From Podospora bellae-mahoneyi (taxonomy: Eukaryota > Ascomycota > Sordariomycetes > Sordariales > Podosporaceae), in the NCBI RefSeq assembly GCF_035222275.1, contig NC_085882.1, positions 3,107,501-3,171,500 of the forward strand: a stretch of 64,000 bases of DNA, given 5' to 3'. Below, piece after piece: positions 1-10,727 of this stretch. The notes beneath the pieces are model-generated. The model was given only the letters and a program-made list of their open reading frames with translations. It did not search any database and was not told the DNA's origin. The first letter of the stretch is position 1. Each line of letters opens with the position of its first letter. Position numbers and translations under genes: made by a program.

Positions 1-344
1 CAGTTCACACGACTACCCTCTTACACAAAAGCCCAAGCAGTTATCCTGGACAAGTCCCGCAGTACGAACCACCGAAACAGTAGATAGACTTGGCCCAGTC
101 CACCACCGCCCGGACTAACACAGACAAAAACAATACAACCACTCACACTCTATTGTTTGTTTTCTTTCCCATCTCCCAGCCAGCAAAACCCATCCAGAGC
201 CAAGCCACCTGCCTCGTTGTGCGTTTCACTCATATACCCACCCACTTCTCACCCTCCCCAATTCCCTCCTCCACGCACCCTCTCTGTCAACTACCGCCCG
301 TTATTTTCAGCCCCCGAGAAGCATACCACCCCCAATTCTTCAAC
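1..344. other. Upstream region of the first gene
   Basis: No gene is visible. The last 150 bases are pyrimidine-rich with many CCA/CCC runs, typical of a fungal 5' UTR leading into the ATG at 345. The open frame extends upstream of that ATG without a better start. Confidence 0.4.
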
Positions 345-1522
345 ATGGTAGCCGCCACCGCTGGCGGCTGGTTCCCCCCCCGCCTCCCAACCCCCTTTGT
401 CTACCCATCCTCAACAGTAGGGACCTCAACCTCGTCGAGCCGTCGCGGCGGCGGCCGCGGCGGCGGTGTCTACACCGAACTCAACAGAAGCCATTCCTCT
501 CCCTCTCCCCACCCATCAACCCCCAACCCCTTGCTCACAACCCCCACCCCTGAACCTGACAACAACTCGAGGGGGTTTCTACTACCGGAATCAGAACCAA
601 GGATACCACCCCGAAAACCGATAATCATGAACAGCAGAGAAAAATACCGGCATCACAACTTCCCGCCTGCGGCGCCGAAATCGTGGATAAAGTACATTAT
701 CTTGGTCACGGTACTGCTAGCAATGGACGGGATCATCTCCCTTGCGCTCGTCTCATCAACCGTGTCTTTTCTCCATAACTACGGAAAGGGACCCTTCGAG
801 ATGGGCTACCCGTTGGGTGTGTCTGGCTTCCTGCTCTCGGGACACCCGGCCGGGTTGGTGACGAACCATGGGCATGCTGTCAATGCGGCGGGTGGGACGG
901 CGGTGGTGGTAGTTGGGGGAGGGGGGGTGTTGGGCTTGTGGGGGTTGTGCAGGTTTCATTCGCGGGTGGGTTTATCTCTTTTATGATCACAGAAACAGGA
1001 AGGAGATGCTGACAAAAAAAATAGAGAAGAAAAGACTATGCAAACTACACTCGTTCCCCACCGCCCAAGGTTTTTCAGGCCTGGGCTGTTGTTGTGGTCT
1101 TGTCGTTTTTGCTTTCGCTTGGGGCGTTGGCGTACACTTTTGTCGAGACGAGGCGGACGAGCGGGCAGAGTATTGATCCGAATGTGGCCGAGGAGTACCA
1201 GTTTCCGCGGTTGTATCCTGATGATAGGTGGACGCCCGAGACTTGGTTTGAGGCTGTGATTGCGTTGCCGATGGAGGATTCGAGGGATGAGGAGGTGATT
1301 AGGGAGAAGCTGAGGTTGATGAGGGGGTGGAAGTGGAATACTATTCCCATGTTTCTGCTTGGGTTGACATTGGCAGGGTTGGTGGTGAGGGAAGTGGTGT
1401 TCTTTGGGGGGTGGGGGTCTAAGGGGAGGAGGGTGAGGGAGGAGAAGAGACAGGAGGAGTTGGGGATGGCAGGGTTGAATGGGATGAGTGGATATAGGGG
1501 AGTTGGAGATGGGCCGTTATGA
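345..1522 (+). CDS. Four-pass fungal membrane protein, function unknown
   Basis: Model: exons 345-965 and 1079-1522, 354 aa. The 113-bp intron starts GTGGGT and ends TTTTTCAG, and phase 0 is kept. The first 110 residues are low-complexity (Ser, Pro, Gly, a glycine-arginine patch) and probably cytosolic. Four hydrophobic segments follow, at about 114-140, 184-203, 208-228 and 296-316. Between the third and fourth lies a soluble loop with the motif DDRWTPETWFEAV. The short C-tail is basic. I recognise the layout as a conserved hypothetical membrane protein of Sordariomycetes but know no assigned function. The ATG at 345 is chosen because it opens the frame after a C-rich leader. The coding strand is C-rich at first and G-rich at the end. 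The next gene lies 441 bp downstream on the same strand. Confidence 0.75.
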
Positions 1523-1963
1523 GGCTCGGTACAAATAGTGGTTGATTCTTGTCTGGAATGCTCTGGTCTTTTCTGGTCGTTGAATTGCACCTTTGATCAG
1601 TCTGTTGCGTCTAGTTCTGCTCGGGCTTGACATTGTGATGAAATAACACTTTTAATTCTGTGATAATTCGACATATTCATGCATTGATCAACTTGTGGTG
1701 TCATAAGTGCCAGATCAGAGCTGAGGATGTAGGTATGCAAATACCGAATCCTATGCCGTCTACCGGCATTTCACCTCTTATATGCCTCTATCCATCATAA
1801 CTACGGGGCCGCCAAGACCCCACGGTTGCGCAGCTGTCAACGGCAGCCACGGAAGCTTCACAGCAACTGTCATTTCACGAAGCCTTCTTCTCACCGAATC
1901 CCCAGTTTCACTCTCAACACTTCTCAACCACACACAGACAGAATCCACCAACCAACAAAAGAA
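1523..1963. other. Intergenic, 3' UTR plus promoter
   Basis: This stretch holds the 3' end of the first membrane gene and the leader of the second. Composition becomes more AT-rich near 1630-1760. I see no RNA gene or repeat. Confidence 0.4.
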
Positions 1964-2668
1964 ATGCCACGAAGAACCCCCACCCCCAACCTCACCACCC
2001 TAACCTCAAAGCTCGAGTCAGCCTCAACCCGCCTCCGCAAAAGCTTCAAATACACCGATGACAACAGCACCGACGATGACATCCCAGAAGTGATGGACGA
2101 GCAAGGTATTCCCCTTCCCCTTCCTTCTCCCCCACTTTATCCATTCACTAACCACTCTCCAGAACAAGAAACCCTCATCACAACCCTCACCACCCGCAAT
2201 GCCCACTCCAACACCCTCACCCTCCGCCTCCTCCTCATCCTCCCCGTCCTTTCTTCCCTCCCCTACCTCCTTTTATTCCCCAAATCTCCCCCCATCTTCC
2301 CCCTTCTTGCCCTCTCCTCCCTATCGTCAACCCTCTACCTGCTGTACACCCTCCCCGTCACCTCGACAGGCTTCAACGCCCTCGACAAACCACCCCCCAG
2401 CATCCAAGGGAAGATAATCCAACCGCCAGTTGCCAAGTCCCCGTTGGAAGAGTACCTCCCGTGGTTGAACTTGTTGCTAGTGACAGTACTAGCATTAATG
2501 GGCTTAGTGCAAGAGAAAACAGGAAAAGGTGGGGGGCCTCACCCGGTATTGCTAGGCGTGCTACCTGGCGTGGTGTACGGCGTTTGTGTTGCAACAAAAA
2601 AGACGATGGCGGGGGTGGATGTGGAAAAGGAGTTGGGCCGGTTGAGGTATGGGTATAAGGGTGCTTGA
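1964..2668 (+). CDS. Small four-pass membrane protein, function unknown
   Basis: Model: exons 1964-2105 and 2163-2668, 215 aa. The 57-bp intron begins GTATTC, has a CACTAAC branch site and ends TCTCCAG. It is a multiple of three without stops, so an uncut reading adds 19 Pro/Leu-rich residues; the branch site argues that it is spliced. The N-terminus is soluble and basic-acidic (about 1-60), followed by hydrophobic segments at about 67-86, 92-112, 145-163 and 176-192. The C-tail is basic. It looks like a fungal endomembrane or mitochondrial protein of unknown role; I do not recognise the family. The gene is convergent with RFC1, 325 bp away. Confidence 0.7.
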   Translation: MPRRTPTPNLTTLTSKLESASTRLRKSFKYTDDNSTDDDIPEVMDEQGIPLPLPSPPLYPFTNHSPEQETLITTLTTRNAHSNTLTLRLLLILPVLSSLPYLLLFPKSPPIFPLLALSSLSSTLYLLYTLPVTSTGFNALDKPPPSIQGKIIQPPVAKSPLEEYLPWLNLLLVTVLALMGLVQEKTGKGGGPHPVLLGVLPGVVYGVCVATKKTMAGVDVEKELGRLRYGYKGA

Positions 2669-2993
2669 ATTTTACACATTCATACATTACATACGTCTGG
2701 AAAGATATCAAAAATATATCTCACACACCCACACACTCACACAAATCTTTGACAAACTGAAATATTGGTAAACCAGAAAGGGGAAAGGATAGTGATAAAC
2801 TCAAAAGTGTATGACAATGGCCAAAGCTGAGTTATCTATATGCCATGTTCCTCCAAATCCCATACCATGGCAAAGATATACACCTAAAAATACGCCAGAT
2901 AACACCACCACGGCGGCCTGTCGTTTCTGCACTGTACCAAAATCCCAAAAACATAACCCTGTCAACTGCCCAAAAACTACTCTTATCCCACGA
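2669..2993. other. Shared 3' flank of convergent genes
   Basis: These 325 bp lie between the 3' ends of the membrane protein gene and RFC1. They contain a short run of CACACCCACACACTCACAC near 2721 and AT-rich stretches suited to two 3' UTRs. Nothing else is seen. Confidence 0.4.
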
Positions 2994-5900
2994 TCAAGCC
3001 TTCTTAGGCCGTCCCCCAGGCTTCGCAGCCGGCTTAGCCTTGACCCTGACCGGCACATCCTCCTCCTCAGCCTCATCATCATCCATCACCACCGCCGCTG
3101 CCGCCTTCTTCTTCGCCGCCGCCGTCTTCTTCGGCGCAGCAGCCTTCTTCGGAGCAGCCTTCTTCTTGGACGCCTTGACATACTTGTCCTTGCTCAAGTC
3201 CAACTCCTCCTCTTCATCGTCCACCGGCTCCGCAACAGCCGCCTCGTCATCGTCCTCCTCCTCAATCGCCTCCTCCAAGTCAGGCACGTCACGGCTCATC
3301 TTCTTGGCTTGAGCAGGGAGGTTGGTCGCCCGCATAAAGGGGACAGGGTGGGAGGCTTGGTTGTATCTATCATTTTACGTTAGTATTATGATAAGAGAAA
3401 AAAAAAAGGGGGGTGGGGGGGGGTGAGAAAGAGAAACATACATCCTCGTAAACGCCGATTTTGTCTGCGTGTCGATATTCACCTTCTCTTCGTCCTGCTC
3501 ACCCACTCCCAGCTCCTTGATAAAGTCAAAGTCTTCCCTCGTCAAGTAGTAGCTATCCATCAGCTCAATCACATCCTCCACCGCCTCCTTGCCTTCCAGC
3601 TCCAGCTTCTTCACGAGCTGGCGCCACAGCACAGGCAAGTACTGCTGGCGAATCTCATTATGATCGCCAGAAGACTTGAGACGCATGTGGGAGTGAATCT
3701 CACGGACGTAGCGGGACAGCTTGCCGTACTTGCTGTTGTTGCCCAGCCAAGATGTAAACGTGGGCTGAACGCCGAACTGGCCGGCAATGTAGGAGGCCGG
3801 CTTGACGGTGCTGAAGACGGCATGAGTAGGCATCAGAGACCAGTGCTGCTGGGGACCGTGGATCATCCGGTCAACCAGATCGCCATCGCTGATACTCTCA
3901 GCCGCCATGTCGACCAGCTCAAGATGCTTCAGGTTCTGCTCCTTTGGATGCATGCCCACGCCCCCTATAGCATTGGGCTTGGCGCGTAGGTAGTTCTCCT
4001 GCACCATCAGGTAGCTGAACTCGTGGTCGTTGAAGTACAGCTCAATCTTGTCGTTCAAGGTCGCCTTGCTGGCAGAGCTAAACATGCCACCGCCAATAAT
4101 CTTTTGGCAAATGTCCCATGGCTTCAAGATGACGTGCTTCTCCCAGGCCTTGGCCATCGCCTTGGTCTGATCAAAGTCCATCGTGGTCTGGTCAAGTTTC
4201 GCCGTGGCCAGCATGTTGATGATCTGCCGGATGTCCTTCCCGCTGCCCTCAATCAAGGCGTTGACGACCGGAAGAGGCATCTTCAGACCTTCTCTGTGGC
4301 AGATGGTCATGACACGAGAGCGAATCTGATCAACAGTCGGACGTTGGAACTTGATGTCGAAAGCAACGTGATCAAACGGCTTCATCTTTGGCAGACGGCG
4401 GTCGTTGCAAATGAGGATCATGGGCACCTCAGTCTTCTTGCAGAGTTTGGCCAGCGCACCAACACCGCCACGATCACCAGCAGACATACCATCCACCTCG
4501 TCCATGACCAGAACGATCTTCTTCTTGGCCGCATCCGCAGTTTTGCCATCGCCAGCAAAGTAGCCCAACAACGAGGTGTTGTTGACAACCTCCATGACCC
4601 CGTTCTCAACAAGCTTTTTGCTGCGGCTGTCGGAAGCATTGCTCTCAATGACATCGTACCCCTCCAGCTTGGCGGCGAGGTGGGCCGAAGTAGTTTTGCC
4701 AATACCTGGCGGGCCAGAGATGATGACTGCTCGGTAACCACCCATGCCATCAGCACCCCTCTTTTGAAAGTCGTACTTTTTGTGCTTGGGCCAATTCTTA
4801 AGCCAACCCTGGATCCTCTCTACGTTGGCCTTGTTGCCGCAAATCTGGTTGAGGGCAGTAGGAGCGTATTTTGATGTCCAGAGTTGGGTAAGGGGTACCG
4901 TTGGCTGGGGAGCTGGAGCTGCGGTTCCACGGGCGGCAGCAGCAGCCTTGGCAGCCCTCGTCGCCTCGGCTCGCTTGATCTTTTCTTCCTCCTCCATGCG
5001 AGCAGCTTCCTCTCTGGCTTTCTGTTCCTCCTGCTCGCGCTTCTTTCTGGCGGCCTCAGACCCCTTGCCACCACCGCCACCAGCAGGCATAGTCTTGATG
5101 AGATAGAACAGGCCTTCCTCGTCAATAGTCTTGATGTTGTGCTCCTTGATCTTCCTGAGCTTGCTGGGGCCGGCGTCGTCACCGAGGACGACAAAGTCCG
5201 TCTTGCTGCTTGGCGCGCCGGTGACCTTGCCGCCATATCGTTTGACCAGGGCTTGACCATCTTCACGGGATATTGTCTTGAGCAGCCCAGTGAAGACAAA
5301 TGTCTTGCCGGCAAGGCAGTCCTCCTCTCCTTCGGGAATGTCAACAGTACCAGCCAACGGAGCCGGACCAGCATTGCCGCCACCGCCCTTGTTCTTGAAA
5401 TCAAACTTCCAATTCGGGTCCTTCGGGGGAGCATCAGGTGCCTGAATCGTCGGAATATTGGCAAGAATGTCCTTGACATCATCCGGCTCAGCATCAGCGT
5501 CCTTTTTGGCTTTCGTGGCGCGAGGTTTCGCAGGTGCAGCCTTCTTGGGAGCGGGCTTCTTTTTGACCACCTCCTCTGACTCCTCGCTGTCGGTGACTGG
5601 TGACTTTCGCTTCTTGCTCGCGGCAGAGGCAGCTGGTTTCTTGGCGACCGGTTTCTTTGGCGCAGGTTCGAGATCGTCCTCCTCAGACTCATCCTTGACC
5701 TTCTTCACAGACCGGGAAGCAATCCGTTTGGGCTTGGGTTGTGGCTCCTCCTCGCTTTCCTCCTCTTCGTAGTCATCCTTCTTTCTCTTGTTACCTCTGA
5801 CGTCAGCGGCAAAGATGTCGTCTCCCGCGTCCTCGTCCTCGTCGTCAACAAATGCGTCGTCATCGTGGATGGTGTGCTTCTTGTAGGTGGTGACCGGCTT

Positions 5901-6447
5901 CTTCGTCTTTGGCTCAGGGGCAGGCTTGGCGGCCGGTTTGGATCGTGGGCTGGAGCGCACAGGGAGCTCGGGCGTGGGTTTGGCGGCAGCCTTCTTTGGC
6001 GTGCTCGACGTGGTAGTGGCAGCTGGTTTGGCCTTGGTGGAAGCAAAGTACTGTGATGTCGAGATTTCGGTGCCCTTGGCTTCGATCGGCGCCCTGCGAA
6101 GCGTAAGTCACAACCCGTGCAAGTATCACGATACTACAACCAAACATACGCTGCCTTTTTCCTCGGTGTGCTTCTGGTACTCTTCTTCACCCTGTCGAAA
6201 TGTCAGCTATGTCTCACGAAGAATCATCGAGGCAACCTACTCTACCACCTCCTCATCCTCATCACTGTCCTCGACGACCTTTCTCGCTTCTGGAGCAGTG
6301 TCAGCAACCCATTACTACCCTTCCGAACCCAAAGGTAAACCCACTCCCGCGACCCTTTTTCTCCTCCTCCTTCTTCTTGGGCGCAGGCTTCGATGGCGCC
6401 GCCACCGCACCGCCCTTTGGTACAAAAAACGACCGAATATCAGGCAT
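2994..6447 (-). CDS. RFC1: Replication factor C large subunit (Rfc1), AAA+ clamp loader
   Basis: Large subunit of the nuclear clamp loader that opens PCNA and loads it at primer-template junctions. Model on the minus strand: 6447-6345, 6289-6241, 6191-6150, 6093-3442 and 3366-2994, 1072 aa, all phases consistent. The N-terminus MPDIRSFF is the PIP-box-like start typical of Rfc1. A basic and acidic linker follows. The BRCT domain lies at about 320-395, with CLAGKTFVFTGLL and KRYGGKVTG. The AAA+ module has Walker A SGPPGIGKTT near 525-533 and Walker B VLVMDEVDG. The RFC1-specific C-terminal domain contains DLVDRMIHG and FTSWLGNNSKYGK. The tail is Lys/Ala-rich. Exons 2 and 3 are only 49 and 42 bp. 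The gene is divergent from uL16m (472 bp apart). The assignment is secure; the exact 5' junctions are inferred from splice signals and frame. Confidence 0.95.
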
Positions 6448-6919
6448 GGTGGTTGTGGTCGTTCTGCCCTCAAGAAAGCCTTCCAATTGAAAATCCAGCG
6501 AAAAAGAGAACACCTTTGCCTTTCAAAAATGCAACAATTTAAACCCGTTTGAATCGCCCCTGCCGTTGTCAAAAAGGGGGTGTCTAATGGTAAGCAACCG
6601 TCGAAGCCTAGAAAGAAACTCGATATCGGTAAGTGAAAGGGAAACGCGCTCGGAAAGTGGTGACGCGAGTCCTACCTACTTGCTCTCTCCTCTTGGCGCG
6701 ACGACCCACACAGACCACTTTAAACTTTATGCCCCACTTTCAACCACCTTTCATAGCCCAAGCTCCCACCCCGGACTTTTTGCCTGCCGAAGTTATCCCG
6801 AATTGGAGCCAGCAGCTTTTTGGAATTGGCGCGCAACACCACCACCACCATATCTGGTGATAGCGAGGAGCTCTTTGATAACCCCCGCCGTTCCAGCACC
6901 TCAGCAGCCAACCGCAAAA
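6448..6919. other. Divergent promoter between RFC1 and uL16m
   Basis: These 472 bp separate two start codons on opposite strands. The stretch contains GGCGCGAC near 6694 and CTCGGAAAG-type sequence, but I cannot assign a specific factor site. Open frames here carry no recognisable domain. Confidence 0.45.
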
Positions 6920-7938
6920 ATGCCACCACGATCCTGTCCCCCCCTCTCCTCCCTCCTCAGCGCCCTCACCTCCCTCCGCCTCACCACCCCCCGCCCATCC
7001 CCCCTCAACCATGCCACCACTACCATCCGCACCTTCACCACCACCCCAACACTCCAAGGCTCCTGGCTAGAACCAAACCTCCTCCGCAAAAACAAAATGA
7101 TGAAAGGCCGTCCCCGGGTCCCAACCGGCGGCTCAACCAAAGGAACGACCGTCGTCTGGGGCGACTACGGGCTCAGGATGTGCGACCACGGGAGACGCAT
7201 CAGCGCCAAGCACTTCAAAATGGCCGAGGACACCATCAAGGCACGGCTCAGGGGGCAAAAATACAGGTTGTACAAACGAAAGTGCTGCAATGTGGGGGTG
7301 TTTATTAGTGGGAATGAGGTTAGTTCACCGCACCCTTTGTTTGAGTTGTGGTGGGGGATGGGGGATGGGGTGGAAGGGGAGGGGAGGAGGGGAGGTGGTA
7401 TAGGGGGGATCCGGGGGATCCGGGGGTTTTCGTATCAGATGGAGTCGATACCCTGAAAAACGGTATCAATAAAGGCAGAGATCTGGGGTCATAAGGAGGA
7501 AGGGTTTACACCAAAAAGCGCTGCACCTAATGCGACGGGGTTGATATCATGGGATCAACATCCAGAACAACCACCAGAAAGCACCGCTCAACAAGAACCA
7601 TGCTAACACCCCCCAAATAGATGCGCATGGGCAAAGGAAAAGGCTCCTTCGACCACTGGGCCGCCCGCGTGGCCGCCAACCAGGTCATCTTCGAGATCCG
7701 CGGCGTCCTCCACGAGCAGGTCATCCGCGACGCCTTCAGGCTGGCAGGCAACAAGCTGCCCGGCCAGTACGAAATCATCACCAAGAACGACCCCCCCGTA
7801 GTCGGCATCACCAAGCTCGAAAACGGTCTCACCCTCGAAGACCTCAAGAGGCCGAGGAAGAAGCTTCCTGCCTCTGTTGTCGAAGAGACATCCACATCTG
7901 CCACAGAGGCGAGCTCGAGTGCTCCTCCTCCTTCATAG
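6920..7938 (+). CDS. MRPL16: Mitochondrial large-subunit ribosomal protein uL16m
   Basis: A component of the mitochondrial 54S subunit near the peptidyl-transferase centre. Model: exons 6920-7318 and 7621-7938, 238 aa. The intron of 302 bp is long for this window; it starts GTTAGT and ends AAATAG. The N-terminus is Ser/Thr/Arg-rich, as expected of a mitochondrial targeting peptide. The mature part starts near [12 protein letters not shown]. The family core is clear: GDYGLRM and [18 protein letters not shown] precede the intron, and [16 protein letters not shown] follows it, matching the RMGKGKG signature of bacterial L16. A short Ser/Pro-rich extension ends the protein. The gene is convergent with eL15, 714 bp apart. 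Identity is secure; the exact acceptor is supported by frame and by conservation across the junction. Confidence 0.93.
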
Positions 7939-8652
7939 TTTTACAAAAGGGGGGAGAAGGGACAGGAAAAGGGAATAATGAACCAGGTGTATAAAAATGT
8001 TTTATTAGAAGGGATATCAAAAAAAACTGTACAATCAATTTAGACACTGAGAGAAAAAAAATCTCGGTGAGTGAAACAGAGAGACATTAAAAGGCTGATC
8101 CTGGGAGCTTGGAACCTGTGATACCAAAGTGGCATGTCACATGTGCATAGGGGGCAATGTTTCGATATAAAGTTGGGAGATATGGGGTTGACACTTCCGA
8201 GGCACTTAACTGCCAGCTACACTTCGAGGAACGGGCAAACAAAAGCATAGTCTACAGTAGCAAATTACGGAGCGGTCTGATATGCCCTTCCAAAAAAGCC
8301 AAAGTCACATCACCTGGCAAGACGGCACAAGGATAAGAGGCAATCAATCCCAAACTCCAAGGGTATTCACAATGCATTCATAAAACAACGCCTGATGAAC
8401 AGACAAAATTATCATCGAGTGTAGCCTTCACGGCACACTGGTCCATTCCTTTTTCTCTCTCTGCTCAGCTAAGACCAGATTCTCCATAGCATAGCTCCCG
8501 AGTTCCTCAAACGAGTACCAGACCTCGCCCAGTCAACGATGCCAAAAAGCACGTCTGAAATGCCACGAAACAGGAGAACCAGAGCCGAACCAGCCCCATC
8601 ATCGTCTCCTCCGCCATCATTGAAAATGACACGGTCAGCGACGACCGCGCAT
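7939..8652. other. Intergenic, two facing 3' UTRs
   Basis: The region between the stop codons of uL16m and eL15 is moderately AT-rich, with short A and T runs. No gene or structured RNA was recognised. Confidence 0.4.
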
Positions 8653-9470
8653 TTACCTGTAGCGCCAGAGGGAGAGGGTGTTGTGGCGCTTCCAGGTCTT
8701 TCTGCGACCAGCCTTGGTCTTGTTGTAGCGGTGGCCCTTGTTGAGACCGCGGGACTTCTTGCCGGTGGCGGTGAGGCCGCGGGACTCGCGGTGCTTGTGC
8801 ACGGGGTTGACGATCCAGTTGATGCGGGGATCGCGGCGGATGGCCTTGTGCTGGGGGTCGACGAGGATGACCTCGAAGTACTTGTAGGTGGAGTCCTGGT
8901 TGATCCAGTAGGAGTTGAGGACGCGGAGGTTGGCGCAACGGCGGCCGACACGCTCCTCAGCGGTGGCCTTGAGGGAGCGCTGGTACTTGAGCTGGTTAAC
9001 ACCCTGGTTGGTGGGCTTGCCTATAAAGTGAAGGGTTGGTCAGCTCCTGTTCCTCTTTATAAAAAAACGGACAAAAACATACCATAAGTAGCACCCTTGG
9101 GGACGGGCTTCTTGCGACCACCACGGCGGACACGCACGCGGTAGATGACATAGCCCTGCTTGGCCTTGTAGCCGAGGCGGCGGGCCTTGTCGGGGCGGCT
9201 GGGGCGGGAAGCACGGTGGATGACGTTCAACTGGCGGAGCTATATTGATGCACTCTCAGCAAATGTTCAACGAGTGTATAGCAAGGGCGGTGGTCAATCG
9301 CAACAGAGGTTTCCCGAAAAAAAAAAAACCCATTGCGATGCCAACCGTCCACATGTTCTCTCGGATATCGGATATTAACTGACCTCCCAGCAGCGAACCC
9401 GGAGAAGGAAGCGAACGACATCGCTCTGCTTCTTCTTGGAGAGCTCTTCGAGGTACTTGAGGGCGCCCAT
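8653..9470 (-). CDS. RPL15: Cytosolic 60S ribosomal protein eL15
   Basis: A cytosolic large-subunit protein that binds 25S rRNA. Minus-strand model: 9470-9384, 9239-9083 and 9020-8653, 203 aa, the usual eL15 length. Exon 1 encodes [19 protein letters not shown]; exon 2 begins [20 protein letters not shown]; exon 3 ends TLSLWRYR followed by a TAA stop. The motifs [32 protein letters not shown] and [17 protein letters not shown] match the family closely. Introns start GTCAGT and GTATGT. Codon use is strongly C-ending, as expected of a highly expressed gene. A likely 5' UTR intron lies just upstream. Identity is secure. Confidence 0.97.
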
Positions 9471-9475
9471 TTTGC

Positions 9476-9609
9476 CTGTGCAGAGTCTCGCCGGTCAGCG
9501 TTTTGTTGCTAGAATGAAAAGTGAGGCAATTGAAATGTTCCTGAGCAGAGAGCTGCAAGAAATTGTCGTCGTCTCAGTGGCGGGAGGAGGGAGGGGGGGC
9601 AGCACTCAC
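9476..9609 (-). other. Probable 5' UTR intron of RPL15
   Basis: On the minus strand a consensus donor GTGAGT (9609-9604) and an acceptor ending CTGCACAG (9476) bracket 134 bp, with GCTGAC near the 3' end as a branch site. The acceptor sits 5 bases before the start codon. 5' UTR introns are common in ribosomal protein genes. Transcript data are needed to confirm it. Confidence 0.5.
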
Positions 9610-10295
9610 CGGATTCCTGTGGTTAGTACGGAAGGGAGTTCGTGATCGGGAGTCGAAGGTTGCCAAAAAATCGAGAATTTTGCAATTGTGAGGGAAACCC
9701 GCAAGCCCTAACAGTGGGCAGGGCGCTAGACCAATCCTGGAATCGTGCGTGTGGTCCAAGCTCCACCTGCCCCACCTCCCAACTTCACGTCTTGGCATGC
9801 TGGAGACCGACCGTTCTTAAACTTGAGATTGATAGCTCGGGGCTCTGGACTTGGGGCAGCTCTTCAGACTGCACGGCAATTGGCATTCCTGTTTTGAAAA
9901 CGAAAACAAATCAGATTCATTTTCGTCAAACTTCACATTCAAGCATCACACACCAACTCTCATCAAATCAGCACAGTCTCAATTAAAAGCCGCCAACTAC
10001 CTGAAAAGACTAGGCTCCAGGAGCCAACTAAAAGAAGTGAATCCGCAACGAAAGCAAAAAAGAAAAAAGAAAGAAAAAAAACAAGAAAAAACAGAAAAAA
10101 GGAAAATCGCAAATCTTTGTTGTAATGCCCATATCAGTTGATCCATCCCTAAACCAAGTTCGAAAAAGTTCCCGTTTTGTAGTATCAGATTACATAATGC
10201 TCCCCCGTTGAAGCTCCCTTTCTGTCTGTCTATGGCAAAGTCTTCTGTTCGTCAAATGGAGAAAGCGACGGCTCGACGTCTGAGCAAAGAGAAAA

Positions 10296-10297
<2 letters not shown>

Positions 10298-10333
<36 letters not shown>
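10298..10333. repeat. Poly(A) run, 36 nt
   Basis: An uninterrupted A homopolymer, preceded by GAAAAAT and followed by GAATG. It lies between PSP1 and RPL15. No other feature of a retro-element is visible around it. Confidence 0.9.
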
Positions 10334-10335
<2 letters not shown>

Positions 10336-10727
10336 ATGTAAGTGACTTTGTCTGGCCAAAAGGTTTCAAGAAAATTAGATCTCAGAGAAGAGAAAATAAA
10401 AACAGGCCAAGTCAGCTGTTTGGCAATACGGAGCATGTCCTGACCAAAACCAACCGCCCGCCAACGCCCCTTAAAAAGCAAGTGGTCGCCCTCGGGCAAA
10501 CCATGATGTAATGTTGACATGTCCCATAAGCCTCGTGCCTCGTGATGAAAAGGATCGACCGTCCCGGAAATCTCTTCATGCCCTAGTCTTTCTTTTCTGT
10601 ATCTCGGTTCCAAATGAGCGAAGTCTCGTCGTCTTAGGTCATCTTAACGCGCTGGGAAATCGAAACGCAGCAAGTAAATACAAGTACAAAGGCGTAGCTG
10701 TTGTAAAGCACAAACGTCGAAACCGTC

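Larger units (their letters stand above)
9471..10727. other. RPL15 promoter and PSP1-gene 3' flank
   Basis: This 1.26-kb gap separates two minus-strand genes. It includes the probable RPL15 leader intron, A-rich sequence at 10040-10110, and a 36-nt A run at 10298-10333. No coding potential was recognised. Confidence 0.4.

Noticed and set aside
3423-5772. Several long plus-strand frames across RFC1
   Set aside because: They are shadows of the Lys/Ala/Glu-rich RFC1 coding sequence on the other strand and show no motif of their own.
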